In this document: one piece after another, positions 12,470 to 25,575 of the stretch
Layout: each line of letters begins with the position of its first letter
Position numbering within the stretch: the first letter of the stretch is position 1
NCBI GenBank assembly: GCA_905331475.1
Contig: CAJNYU010001075.1
Location: forward strand, 1 to 64,000
Source: Rotaria socialis
Lineage: Eukaryota; Rotifera; Eurotatoria; Philodinida; Philodinidae
Length of the DNA: 64,000 bases
Direction: 5' to 3'
Translations under genes and position numbers: made by a program
Notes under the pieces: model-generated
What the model was told of the DNA's origin: nothing
Databases searched by the model: none
Seen by the model: only the letters and a program-made list of their open reading frames with translations

Positions 12470-14439
12470 AAGGCATGCTTGCAAAGCTTCACAAGTTATT
12501 TCTCAAATATTATAACTTTATTTTTTTTTCAACCATGAATACTGCCTAAAACTGTCTAGCCTTCAACACACATTTTCTAATGAATTATCCACTATTCAAA
12601 AATCTACATGGTCCTCTACTCTTGCAACCAGAACTAATCTCACTGAAATAACACTCAATGAGTTAGATGACCGATGTGATGAGTTCTTTTATTAGAATTC
12701 ATTTTGAGCCGTGTCGCCTCTTCGCTATATTTTATATGTGTTCTGTAGAGTATTGCAAGGTTTCGTGAGTAAACATGAGGTGAATATATCTGCAACCATG
12801 CAGAAGATTTTCATGAAAACAAAAGGATTGCCAAATTTTTAGGCTGTCGTGGCTACGAATTGAATAAGTATGAGGGTAGATACAGATCTTGATGGCTGAG
12901 AATGCAGGTAGAAAAATGTGTCGGTTGATGAATGAACTAGAATTGACCCTTTTACTCACACCATGTCGTACGCACCCTAAATTGATCCATGATCCTTTTG
13001 CAACATCGTGCACTTTGTTCGATAGTGTACGATGACAATAATTTATTGAAAAAATGACTATAATTCTATCTCTTCCTTTGGAATACAGAACTACGGAAAA
13101 CAATGATGATTAATGTTGATTCATTAAACACTTCATTAGAAGCTCTATTTTGATTCGATCATAAATACTAGTTATCTTGCGTAGCTACATTGTGGGAAGC
13201 ATCTCGGGTCTGTCTTTACTCGTTATCAATATTTGAGATGACTCACCTTTATGAACGGTATTTAAACGCAATAGTCGTAGATAATACCATCAATATTGGT
13301 AACCATTAATGAAGGCCTTCTGAAAAATTCACACATGGTGCTGATAAACTGAATTTGAGCAATAACTGATACCAGTAAACAAAAGGTTTTGTTGGTGTGA
13401 TTACAACCATTAAAATGTCTTGTAGTTATCATTTCCTACTTTTGTTTAAATTGTGCGTAGTTTTCATGTTCATTTTAGTACTACGTTAGTAATGTAAAGA
13501 AACAATTCAATGAAATATATCATAGGAGTCTTATGCATATTCGAAGAAGAATTCAATACTGAAGTAATAAATGCATTGTTGAACTTTACTTGCAACGGCA
13601 AAAGAGCTTCGTCACATTCATCTGATATAGTTTTACGACTCTGAAATGCAAGTTAATTTTACTGGAAATGTTTGGACAATTTTGTCTTAGAGAAGCACAT
13701 TGAAAAAGTTTGTTCTCGATTGGAAAAATTATTAAATTTCATTTTCAAAGAGATTAGATACTCTATCAAGTATTTTCTTGCAATATATTGTTCTTAGTAT
13801 CGGAGAATCAGCAATCCATCCCCTCCCTAGATATACTTTTCAAAAGAAATACTATTTAGTATTGTTTTCCTGTTATTTCGTTTTATTAAATTTGACAATT
13901 CGTTTTTTGAATAAAAATAATTAGATTTTTTCCTTACGATGATCATTAGGAACTTTTCTAAATTCACTAGAAAAAGTAGATAGTACAAACATAAAATGTC
14001 ACTGACAAATAGTATTCAATATAGTGAACTTTCGCCATGAATTATATTCATTGTACCGATAGTATCTCCAAAGATCAGTAGAAATCCTTTTATTTTGTCT
14101 TCTCATATCTGAAAAAGCGAAACTGAAAGCAGAAAACAAGAGATGACTGGATGTATGCAACAAGTACATGAGAGCTGACATCGATAGATGAGAAAATACG
14201 GTTTAGAATAATAATAGGTTAGAATAATAATAATAATAACAGACAAAAAGAAAACTGATTGTTGAAAGAACGAATTCAAGTATGTGTTCATATAAAGAAC
14301 TATATACAAAGAATAAAATTGCTGAGTTGCTGTGACAAAAAATTTGATTTACCAAAAACAAGAAAGAAGAAAAGAATCTTATAGATCGAATAAATAAAGG
14401 CAAACAGAACAATATAAATATATGCATATGTATATAAAT
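12470..14439. other. Intergenic, no gene seen
   Basis: About 2 kb between the small secreted-protein gene and the 3' end of the F-box gene. A minus-strand frame of ~120 codons (12732-13103) has no conserved look and no splice context; I treat it as chance. Short AT-rich microsatellite stretches (AATAAT near 14205-14240) are the only structure. Confidence 0.5.
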
Positions 14440-17400
14440 TCAGGCGATTGAACAACAAGAAGGTATGCAAGCTGAACATGATGTTGTTGCATGAGGTGTA
14501 GGTGTTGGTGTTCGAGGAGAAAAATAAGCATGAATTTTTAAATTCGGAAAACGTATCTATAAAAAAAGCAGCGTAATTTCATTATATTTATTTGTTGGTC
14601 GAGTATCAAAATACAATACCTGAATTCTTTTAACGGCATTTCTTGTTATTTGTTGACAATCAAATATATCTAAACGTTGCAAATTTTGGCAAGCAAGTAA
14701 ATGATTGATGGATATATCTGTTAGTGATGGACAATTGTCTAATTCAATTACTCGAAGATTATCTTGAGCATTCACACTTGAACCAATATAACGAACGCCA
14801 TCATCTGTTATTTGTTCACATCGAGAAAGAGTCTATAGGAAAATATTTTTACTTATTGTTAAGAAAATATTTCACATACGAGATTTTGAATGTTTGGACA
14901 ATTGTCAGCCAAATGTCTCATTGTTTCATCGGTTACCTTGAGAGAGAGAGAAATAATAAGAATCCTTTTCATACAAAATCAAATATTTCGAGAATAATAA
15001 TCAGCACGAATCGACACAGCTGATTCAATGAAATAAATTCATGTCTTCATGACTGATTTCAATAGAAATGTATGGCATTCACAATAAGATAAATATTTTT
15101 AGAAGTCAAATACTTGTATCTTGAAATACTATAGCACATATATTAACGTAAACTTTTATTCTAACCCAAGTTTGATTATCATGATCAAATTCCATTGTCA
15201 AAAATCTGAAATGTCAGTGTGGCTTATTTCAGTCGAAAATTTCATTCTTAGAGAAACAGAGGAAAAACTAAAATACAGAACTATTTCAATTTTGCTTGGA
15301 ACCCCTCCATTTCTTTTGAAACATGATTTTTTGTTTTTTTGCTGTTCGTCTTTGTATAAAACTAAAACTATTCGAGGATAATCTACGGATTCACTATTAT
15401 CACTTTATCATTGACGAGGAGAAAATCCATTTACTTACAGTTGTACAATCTTCCAAATCAATTCGCTGTAATAAATGACAACCCTACAAATAATCATTTT
15501 TCAGTGAAACAGCTTGATAATAAATATCAATCTTACTTGAGCTAGTGCTAAAAATCCTACATCACTAAATTGTGAACATAATGTTGCATCAAGTTTTCTA
15601 GCAAAAAGAAAGAAAGTCGAGACATTGAAAAATGCAATGTTCGTTTTCATTTTACTTCAACTGATGACAATGTTTCCCAAGTGCTATTAATGTATTATCT
15701 GTTAAGCTCGTACAGTTAGCAATAATTAATGTTTCAAGTAATAGACAATATTGAGTTAAACCTATAAGACCATCATCTGTTAAAGACTAGATTAAAACGA
15801 AATAAATTATTTCAAGAATAAATCAACATTTCCATTATTTTTACCGAACATCGATTCAAATCAAGAAATAATAATTTTGAACAATGTTTTCCTAGCTGAA
15901 TAGCTGCATAATTTGTCATCTAAACAATCAATATTTTCAAAAATATTTCTTTTTTAAATTTTCTTTCTCCTACATAAGTACATCCTTCAGCTTTAAACGT
16001 CGTTAATTTTGGACAGGATTCGCCCAAAATTCGAACACCATTCTCTGTTATATGCATACACCATGATATATCCCACGATTCCAAATGAGAACAGCTGGTA
16101 CTAAATAAAAATAATTTATCAGAAGAATCATTTTTCTTTCATAAAGGCTGTTTTACCTAATCGTCTTAACTCCTTGATCATCGATATGATGGCATGATGA
16201 AATATTAATATGTTTTAAGTAAGCACAATTTTTACTCAAATAAAAGAGAGTACTAAATAGAAACAATTTCTTTGATTCAACGAACATATTTAATCAGTTT
16301 TATTTTACGTATTGGTTAGTTTGCCACAATGTTTAACAGTTAATCGTTCCAAATTTTGACAATGACTTGCAACAATACTAATTATTAAAAATAAAATAAT
16401 TTATATTTTTAAATATAAGAATTATGTTTACCCCATATTATGATCAGTAATACATTTACAATTTTCAATATTTAGCCTTTTCAAAAATTTTCCACATCGT
16501 ATACTTAAATTTTCAAGGACCGTTCCCTTCAATTAAGCGTAAAAAAAAGAAATTCAATTAATATATGACTCGAAGTTTCCATCTTACATTAATATCACGT
16601 TGAAAATTTTTCAAATTAATACTTTGCCAATTTGAACCATCTAATGCAAGTGTATTCCAATACTAAAACAAGAGAAAAATGAATCATAGATAGATATTTA
16701 AGAAAGATATATTTCATCGTTGCTTGTACCTTTGATACTTGTGCACATCGACAAAGTGATTGATAATCCAAAAATGAAAAGATTCTAAAATAATATAAAT
16801 ATTTATGTATTCACATTTAAAGATGATTATTCTAATTTGTTATGTATTTCATTTTTATTCAAGGATATCTATCAAAATTCTAGTTACGGTATGAACTCGA
16901 ACAAATCCAATTCTGGTTGAATTCGAAGTGACTATGGACTCTACAAATTCTGTTTTAGTATTAAAATAGCGATAAATAAATATGTATACTGTAATAGAGA
17001 AGAACTCTTTTTATTTCCAAAATTTAGCAAAAAAATTTGTTTCTATTAATTGTATGTAAAGAAATAAAAATGATGACATCTATCAAATGCTGCCTCATAT
17101 TCAGATCTATTGATTCTCATTACTGATAAATAGATAAGAAAAGAATTATATCATTAGAAAAAGCAGTTATGAATAACATAATAATATTCGACGTCACAAC
17201 CAAATACATTGAAGTAAACAAAGAAAAACATTCTCTATTTAAGGGTTCATGTATCATACTATGCAGGTATTATCATAATAAATTTTATTTCGTTCGATAG
17301 TATTGTAGTTTTCGTATTGTAGAGTGTAGGAGGATATGATTTCAAACTTTCGCATTATGTGAAACAATATTTATTAATTCTGAATACAAAATAATTACTT

Positions 17401-18055
17401 CCTAAAAATCTGCATAAAATTAGACGTCTACGAAATAGTTTGAACTGTTACAACATAAATGACAATGACTATCATCATTAATAAACGATAAGATTGCAAA
17501 CTATTTTCTTCAGATATCATCTTCAAGTGAGATGATTCTTCTATAAAATATCAATAGGAAAAGTTGAAGTGTAGTATTCTGGAACGATGAAAACCTTGTA
17601 GAAGTGTTTTACTTATATCACAATAGAATTAATTACAGAGTAAAAATATAAACTGAGTTCAATCGATTTGTTTTTATTTATGTTGCTTACCTGAAAATGA
17701 GTTCTTTCGGTAGTTTTGTATCAAGTATACATATATTTTCATCATTGACCTGTTCGTCGTCTTGTTTATACATTGTTGTTGAATTTTTGATTAAACATGA
17801 AAGGAATCGTCGGTGAGGTTTTGCTGAAGAAATATTAAATAAAGGATGTCGTAGTGAATCGACATTATTATCTGGTGAACCACCCAATGTGGAAGCACTT
17901 ATGTAACCGTCAGTTAGTCGATTATTTAAACGTTCCGATGTGTTTGTCGATAGTATGTCGCTGGATGTATTATTTGTAGGTCTAACATTTAATTCATTAT
18001 TGTTTGATGAATTTTGGGCAACATTACGTTTGAATAATGAACGTATTGTAGCCAT
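14440..18055 (-). CDS. F-box/leucine-rich-repeat protein, FBXL2/FBXL20 type, multi-exon
   Basis: Substrate-recognition subunit of an SCF (SKP1-CUL1-F-box) ubiquitin ligase. Exon 1 (ATG 18055, minus) codes a low-complexity N-terminal region of ~120 residues, then the F-box starts with LPKELIFR. After a ~900-bp intron it continues IFSFLDYQSLCRCAQVSK (near 16785) and WNTLALDGSNWQSINL, almost word for word the FBXL20 F-box. About ten LRRs follow with the repeated C-x-x-I/L-T-D signature. The final exon (from about 14550) has FPNLKIHAYFSPRTPTP, matching the family tail, and ends ...SCCSIA. The last four residues, CSIA, have CaaX form, and vertebrate FBXL2 and FBXL20 end in a prenylated CaaX box, so membrane anchoring is likely retained. 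The N-terminal extension is longer than in vertebrates. An alternative upstream Met (18100) adds 15 hydrophobic residues; I prefer 18055. Confidence 0.88.
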
Positions 18056-20518
18056 TGAAAATATAGAAAAATAATGATAGTGGAAAATAACTGAAATCAA
18101 TAGAAATAAGTTAGAATTAATTTTTTTATTTGTATTCTAGCGTACCTCCTCATGAACAATTTTTAGACTATGTTTAGCTGTATTGAATGCTTGCTTAAAT
18201 TCAACATTTTGATCGTTTTTGATGAGTTAAATTACATTGGTTTTGTGTCTTCAGAAGATGTGCTCACGCGCTATACGCGCAAGCGGGTAATTAAGATTGA
18301 GTATTATTCTAAAACGATATAAAACTATTATTAGTTCATCCGATTTGTAAAACAAAAAAGAAAGAGATGATTTATTCAATAATAAAAGTCACACTCTATT
18401 TACTTTTTAATCTCAATACTATCTCACACGAGTATTTATGCTTTCACTATGGGATCACGATGTTTACTGTTGAGGAAAAATCTTAATGAATTGTTTCAAA
18501 ATAATTTGTTTTGCATATTTTTCGTAGAAAAATCAGTGTATATGACGGGGAAATTTCGTCTTTAGGTAAATAAATATAGATGTCACTAATTCGTGAATAA
18601 CGCATGGATTGGATCTATTCACTCAGTGTACTGCTTAAGAAAACCAGTGGCTCAACAGTAGGTGTTTCATACACGTGATGTCTTCGAAATGCATTTTGCT
18701 GTTTGCTGAGAAAACGTCGAAAAACGTTTAAAATGTATAGGTAAACCGTGGATATACACTATGCTCGGAATTTCTATTAGTTGAAAACTCATGATTTTAT
18801 TTAGTATGCAACGTAAGAATAGCTGATCTGAAAATATGTCATGATATGGTATGTTTGATACCAAGTGATATCACAAACGGTCAGCTCATTTTCTCCACAT
18901 GTAACAACGCGAATATTAAGAAAGATAGAATGAATTACGAAAAAAAACCAATGATCTACGAACATTCGGGAAAATTTGATAATAAATAAAGATTGAGTTT
19001 TTTTAAATTGTTTCTGTGAAAATTTAAATAAATAACTGCAACATTGATGAATATAATTCTAATACTTTAAGTTAGCATGCTACATCGGCGTTGGAAAATA
19101 TAAATTTTTACCATTTCCAATGTGTAGATCGTTTCTTCTATGTTAGTAAGGAGAATGCTTGTTCTCGATATCGACTTGTTTTAGTTAGGGGTCAAGCATC
19201 GAAAATTAAACGATGATTTAAATAGTTTCACATGCTGATAAAGTCATATTGTAGACGATATATTTTCTTGTTTTCAAACGTCTATCATTTCTATATGTAA
19301 GACGGAAAATAGACTTGAGACGAACTTAATGCTTGCTTAATTGAAAAGAAAAACAATACAAGACAACAGTGTATTAAAATAACTAATCAATGATACGTAT
19401 TTTTGGTATCCAACATTAATGGTTTTGTTTGATATGATTATCTTTTTTTCTATGAATAGTGAAATAACATGAAGATCCTCTGAAAATAGTATGAATGCTG
19501 ACGTGATTGTGATAACACGCTTTTAGTATTCATAATCTGTGAAATGTATTTAATTTCTCAATACATTTACATTATTTTATTAAACGAAACATTATCATTT
19601 ATTCCAACGAATTATCAGAGAAAAATTCGAAACTATACAAATGAATAATCTTCTTTTACATCATATGATCATATTATTTTCTGTCAATGATTGATGTCAG
19701 TAGTTTCAAATGAAATATCTGCTAAATTTTCATCTTAGCATCGGTATCGATTTTCATTGGTTCATACGGAAACTAATCAGATATTCTGCAATTTTATATT
19801 AGAATTTCACAAATTATATATGGATATAAAATCAAATCTACATCTAGTTATTATTAAACTTTAAAATGGAAAACTGAAGAGATCTGCTCTGCTTCAATCG
19901 TCAATCATTTTCGTGTTCGGACTATAAAATTTACAGCACAATTTTTTTGTGCATCAAGTTTTTGATAGATTCGAATAGATTGAAATAATATATTTTGGTC
20001 GCTTTACTTTTCTAGATTTTCTTTAACAGATTTCTCTCTATCGAATATATTGTCATCGTAAACAGTTCAAGTTGAAACCATAAATAGAGATTTTGTTGCT
20101 ATAAATTCGAAGGTCACATCATAAAATTGACAATGTGTTCTTGTTGAAGTCGCTGTTCGATGTGAGGATACATTCATTGGTGCGAACAAATATTTTAACA
20201 AACAAGCAAGCATTATATCTATAATAAGATTCAACTCCGTCAAATTCAACTCATATGATGCTTAGCGAAATAAATAGAGCAACCGTTTATGTACCTACAA
20301 CATTACAATAATGAAAATATATCATTGATTGATTACAGTAGAAATAAGCATGTATATTTTTATATCTGGAGCTGAAAAGATTTCACGTATGAATGCTATT
20401 TAATACATTAAACATGATCCTGTTGAACCATATCTTTGTCAAGGAAGTGTCAAGAATGAATTGATCAAAATTAAACTTATATTTTCATTTATTATTCAAT
20501 AGAAATCTATTTTCGAAC
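18056..20518. other. Long intergenic region between divergent genes
   Basis: About 2.5 kb between the FBXL start and the GEMIN6 leader. It must carry both promoters. A small GC-rich near-palindrome (CGCGCTATACGCGC, near 18268) stands out about 210 bp upstream of the FBXL ATG. Otherwise it is AT-rich with no splice-bounded ORFs. Confidence 0.45.
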
Positions 20519-20599
20519 ATGGCGACTGCTGAAGACATTGAACTTGTTGCAGACGTACTTAATCATGTCATAGGGAACAAAATAGGAAAAGAGAAATAA
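20519..20599 (+). other. Small upstream ORF (26 codons) before GEMIN6
   Basis: ATG 20519 to TAA 20599 encodes a 26-residue peptide with a Met-Ala-Thr start. It follows a good splice acceptor (ATTATTCAATAG ending near 20502). Another acceptor (TTTTTTTTTCTAG, 20774) lies just before the GEMIN6 ATG, so this piece may be a spliced 5' leader or uORF of that transcript, or a relic. No homology is recognised. Confidence 0.25.
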
Positions 20600-20797
20600 C
20601 TTTTCACAAATTTCTAATGCAAAATTATTGTCCAATAACTAGTTTTTTCATCTTTTTTTCGTTTTTTCTAATGAAAATTAATTTTTCTGCTGTTTCCTGG
20701 TTGGTAAAAAAGAAACGTGGTACTGAACTAAATTTAATAATGATAAACAAATAAAATAAGAAAATTATAAGTTTTTTTTTCTAGAAATAATATTTCT

Positions 20798-21559
20798 ATG
20801 GACAATCTATCAAATGAAGCATTTCGTTTCGATGTTGACTCGTATGCAACTTTGATTGATAATCGAGTTAAAATTGAATGCGCTGATCAACGAAATTATT
20901 CAGGAAGAGTTTATACAATCGATCCATTAACGCAAAGGTTCTAAATATAATTATTTTTATATTATTTTCTTTTAACTGAAATAAATAAAACGTTGCATTC
21001 GCCTTTCAGGGATCTAAATTTACTTGAAATGATTAATTCAATATTTTCTTTATTTTACTAATCCTTTTCAAATGAAATAAACAATCGAAATTCTCTAGTT
21101 TTTGCTCCCTATAGATTATTCTTAGTCAAATTAACTTACAACAATCTTTATGAAAATGCAAAAATTTATAACTTTTCTTCTAGCATTGTCCTAATTGATG
21201 ATTCATCCAATCGTGTTCATATTGTTCTACGACCTGATATTATTCAACTGATAATTCTTGATCGAAATCAATCTCAACAATCGCATAGGGATCCATTTCT
21301 ACCTTCAAATGCAATAACAACAACAACAGCAACTAACCACGATGAATCTATTCGTGATCGTTTAGGAAATATTCGCAAATTTCTTTCATCAAAACGGATA
21401 CCATTTCAAGAAAAACTCGAAGAAAATAATTCTATAACACTAATAATACAAAATGGAATTGTTCAAATAAATGCCCCATATACACCTGAGAATATTTCAG
21501 GAACAAATGAAATTGTTCTATCTCGTATTAAATTATTACTTAAACAGATTGTTAATTAA
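20798..21559 (+). CDS. GEMIN6: Gemin6-like SMN-complex protein, two exons
   Basis: Gemin6 pairs with Gemin7 through an Sm-like fold in the SMN complex, which loads Sm rings onto spliceosomal snRNAs. Exon 1 (20798-20937) holds the first part of the Sm-like domain (YSGRVYTIDP, aligning with KGWVLTTDP). A 246-bp intron follows, then exon 2 (21184-21559). The junction codon is split AG|C and keeps the frame. The C-terminal part (RDRLGNIRKFLSSKRIPF ... NAPYTPENISGTNEIVLSRI) matches the family-specific Gemin6 C-terminal domain (PPYGPENCSSSNEIILSRV in vertebrates). Total ~171 residues, close to the ~167 of human Gemin6. It ends only 24 bp before the next gene. Confidence 0.82.
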
Positions 21560-21583
21560 TTATTGTATTCTAGATAATTAAAA
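21560..21583 (+). promoter_or_regulatory. 24-bp intercistronic spacer with 3' splice acceptor
   Basis: GEMIN6 stops at 21559 and the SUPV3L1 ATG is at 21584. The spacer contains TATTGTATTCTAG, a pyrimidine-rich acceptor with AG at 21572-21573. With no room for a promoter, this is what a spliced-leader trans-splice site between operon genes looks like. The first AATAAA after GEMIN6 (21596-21601) falls inside the SUPV3L1 start region. Trans-splicing and operons have been reported in bdelloid rotifers; use here is inference. Confidence 0.55.
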
Positions 21584-24500
21584 ATGTTATCTATAAATAA
21601 AAGAATGTTTCTAACTGTTTTCTACCAACGTTTGTTTCCGTGTTCATCTTTTTGCAACGGATACTCTATTAAACTTTCTTCAGTATCAAATCGTAATAAC
21701 AATAAACGACATCGAACATCATCATCATCTACACTTTATCATCACCATCATCCTCATCATTCTCACCGAACGAATCCTAATAAAACTGCTAATCAAACGA
21801 ATACTTTACGTCGACTATTTCAGCCCATTGATATTAAACCAGTGACTTCAAATGATAAACTTGATGCAAAATCATCAAAAGATTCAAATACAAATATTGG
21901 TCAAGAATTAACCGGTGGTAAAACACTTGACAGAAGTATGAAAAACATAAATTCAAAAGTTATTTTAAAAAGAAAACAATTTTCGTTTTTTTCAGATGCA
22001 CTTCTTCGTATCATCACAGATTTTTATCGTCGTGAAGAAATCAAACAATTAGCTACTGATCAAGGTCTTGATATTCGTCTCTATCAAGATGCTTATGTTA
22101 GTTTTCGAAAATTTTGTATTCAGTCAACAGTTTTGCCCGTCGATTTACATATTGTGTTCAATGATATCATATTGGGATCTGGTATTAGATATTCTTCTTA
22201 TATCTTTCTTTTCTATTAATTTCCATTTTTTCTTTTCAAAAGGTCATGTTACTGATATATTTCCTTATTTTTTACGTCATGCACGAGAAATGTTTCCACA
22301 TTTAACTTGTATGGAAGATTTAAAACAGATTAGTGATCTCAGAGATCCTGCTAATTGGTACATATTGAATCAATATATATATGTATATATTGTTTTTTAA
22401 TGAAATAAATAATATTTTAGGTATCCAGATGCACGAGCTATACAAAGAAAAATAATATTTCATGCTGGTCCAACGAATAGTGGAAAAGTATGATTGTCCG
22501 ATCCGAAGAAGCATAGACTAAATGGAATATTTTCTTTAATTATAGACATATCATGCACTTCAACGTTATATGAATAGTGAAAGTGGAGTTTATTGTGGAC
22601 CATTGAAATTGCTAGCTTCTGAAGTTTTTTATAAAACGAACGCTGCGGTAGAGATTTTCATTCGATTTTCTAATTGTATCGATGAAATGAAACCTTTTTT
22701 AGGGTACAAAATGTGATTTAGTTACAGGTGAAGAACGTCGATTTGCTGATCCAGAAGGAAAACCAGCTAATCATGTTGCGTGCACAGTCGAAATGACGAA
22801 TGTAACTACTGTTTGTAAGTAAAAGTGAAATCTTTTATTGAATAATTTTGTTGTTTGTTTTCCAGATGAGGTAGCTGTTGTTGATGAAATTCAAATGATG
22901 CGTGATCCGCAACGTGGCTGGGCATGGACACGAGCTCTACTGGGTAAGATCAAAAAGGTTTTTCTTCTTTTAGAATTTTTAAATTCATATACAATTAGGT
23001 CTACAAGCCAAAGAAATTCATTTATGTGGTGAAAAATCTACTATACGACTTGTACAAGATTTAATGGTAACGACAGGTGATAACATTGAAGTTAGAGAAT
23101 ATCAACGATTAACGAAATTAAATTATCAAGATCGAGCATTAGGTAATAAACATTTTCTAGTTTTTATTTTCACATATGAATGATTTCACGACAAGAAAAA
23201 ATATCTACTATAAGATGTTCATAATCGAGCAATGATAATTAAGTGTTAAATACTATCTTATGTTACTTGAGTATCAAAGATTTTTTTCAGAAATATTTTT
23301 GACTGTTGCGCTATATAACAAAATTCTAGATCGAAAAAAAAATACAAAACTATATTTCACGTTGCATCATATAAAACAAACATTATCAGTTAAAATTATA
23401 TAGTTTCTCCTGTAAATAATAGTACAATATTATTGATTAGATAGCATCTATTTTCAAATTGAACTTATTTGAAAATTTTCGATTCGCTTTGCTCTCTAGA
23501 AAGGTGTATGATGTTAGTAATGAAAGTGAGAATATTAGTTGCAGATTTATACACCGATTCTGAATATTACGCTTAGTTCTCAAGTAAATCTGAAACTATT
23601 GCGGATTTTTCAATGATTCATACCGTTTTTTGGAGATTCTGTATCGTCACCTTATAATATAAAATAGAACGAACTGACTAACTTACGCTTTTTAGCAATA
23701 CTTTAGAAACATTCGATAATGTCAAAACAGGCGATTGTTTTGTATGCTTCAGTAAAAATGATATATTTCATATAACACGTGAATTAGAAAGGCGTGGTCA
23801 TCAAGTAGCTGTTATTTATGGATCACTACCACCAGGTAATTTTTTATTTTATTTTATTTTTATGGCACTACTTCAAATTTAAAAAAAGGTACGAAACTAT
23901 TACAAGCTCAACGTTTTAACGATCCTAATGATACATGTAAAATAATGGTTGCTACAGATGCAATTGGCATGGGTTTGAATCTGTATGTTTTCATTAGTTT
24001 TGCTCTGAGAATTAGAATATTTTTATCTTCTTTTTCTTCGTATAGGAGTATTAAACGTATTATATTCTACAGTCTACTAAAACCGCAATTAAATGAACAA
24101 GGAGAAAAAGAAAAAGATACTGTAACTACGTCACAAGCTTTACAAATTGCTGGTCGTGCTGGACGGTTAAATGATTTCTATGAAATTATGAAAATTATAA
24201 AATCTAAATTTTCTTTTAGATTTGCAAGTGCTTTTCCCGATGGTGAAGTAACAACATTTCGACGTGATGATCTACCATTATTAAAAGACATTGTTAGTCG
24301 ACATGTGGAAACAATCAAAGTATACATTTTTTTTCTTCATATAAAAGCAAATGTTTAAATTTTCTTTCTATTCTAGCGTGCTGGACTTCATCCTACTGCT
24401 GAACAAATTGAAATGTTCGCCTATCATTTACCTAAACATTCACTTTCAAGTTTAATAGTATGTTATTTTAAAAAGAAATTAACTCAACAAATCATTTATT

Positions 24501-25575
24501 TCTTGTTCAGGATATATTTGTAGTTTTATCACAATTGGATGATAGTCTTTTTTTTATGTGTAACGTTGAAGATATTAAATTTCTTGCTGATATTATTGAA
24601 CATGTACCATTACCACTTCGCGCACGTTACACATTTTCATGTGCACCGATCAATAAAAAGATGCCTTTTGTTTGTACAATGTTTTTGAAAGTAAAATAAT
24701 TTGTCTTGCTCATTGACATCTTTTATCTTATTTTCTTTTGAAGTATGCACGTCAATTTAGCCGTAGTGAACCGACAACATTTGATTGGCTTGCAAAACAA
24801 ATAGATTGGCCATTTGAAGTACCAAATACTATCATGGATTTAGTACATTTGGAAGAAGTTTTTGATTGTCTAGATCTTTATTTATGGCTTAGGTAAACAT
24901 TTATTTATAATAATCGTTGCAGATTAGCTTGAAATTTTTAATTCTTTTAGTTTTCGTTTTCCTGATATGTTTCCGGATAAAGAATTAGTTCGTGGAATTC
25001 AAGCTGAACTTGATCAAATCATTCATGCTGGTGTACAAAATATTGTTAAACTTATATATCGAATGAATCGTATTGAAGATGCAAAAGATGTTGCTGTAAC
25101 AACATCAAATACAGAAAAAACAGCTGAAGCTGTTGCAGTTGTAAGTGAAGACATTCAATTCATAGATAAACCTTTAACTAATGTATCATCAATACGTTCA
25201 ATTATCGGATTAGAAGAAGAGTTAGATATTCAGACAAATGACTCTACAGCAATCCCGAGTCAAGATAATAAAATTGAAAAACAACAAAAAGACGAAAAAC
25301 TTTCAACATCATTGACAATGAATACACATAAAGTTTTACATTCATATTTAAATGCATTGAAAACTCAAGCCGAAACCCGCGGACATGAATTTGATGAAAC
25401 TGAAGATTTAATTAAACAGTTGATATCAAAAGGATTACTCAGTCAACGTTCTGTGGATAAACTTGAAAAACAATTAGCAACATTTCATGATAATGATAAA
25501 CGTTCAAATAAAAAACGAGACGTCAACAAAGCAAATATATTTGATATCCACAATAAAAAAAGCAAACGAAAATAG
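21584..25575 (+). CDS. SUPV3L1: ATP-dependent RNA helicase SUV3, mitochondrial, multi-exon
   Basis: DExH-type helicase of the mitochondrial RNA degradosome (with PNPase) that unwinds RNA for turnover. The N terminus is basic and carries a His-rich patch (near 21735), fitting a mitochondrial presequence. A second Met at 21605 is an alternative start. Motifs in order: [10 protein letters not shown] (motif I, 22462-22550, split by an intron), the SUV3-type DEXH variant AVVDEIQMM (near 22870), [14 protein letters not shown] (near 23020), FVCFSKNDI (near 23735), [14 protein letters not shown] (motif V, near 23942) and QIAGRAGRF (motif VI, near 24145 across an intron). The C-terminal SUV3 domain includes [15 protein letters not shown] (near 24780), and a Lys-rich tail ends at TAG 25573-25575. 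One intron is unusually long (about 23143-23695). No frame damage was seen. Confidence 0.93.

Noticed and set aside
12732..13103. 123-codon minus-strand ORF
   Set aside because: No conserved motif, no splice context, composition like the surrounding intergenic DNA.
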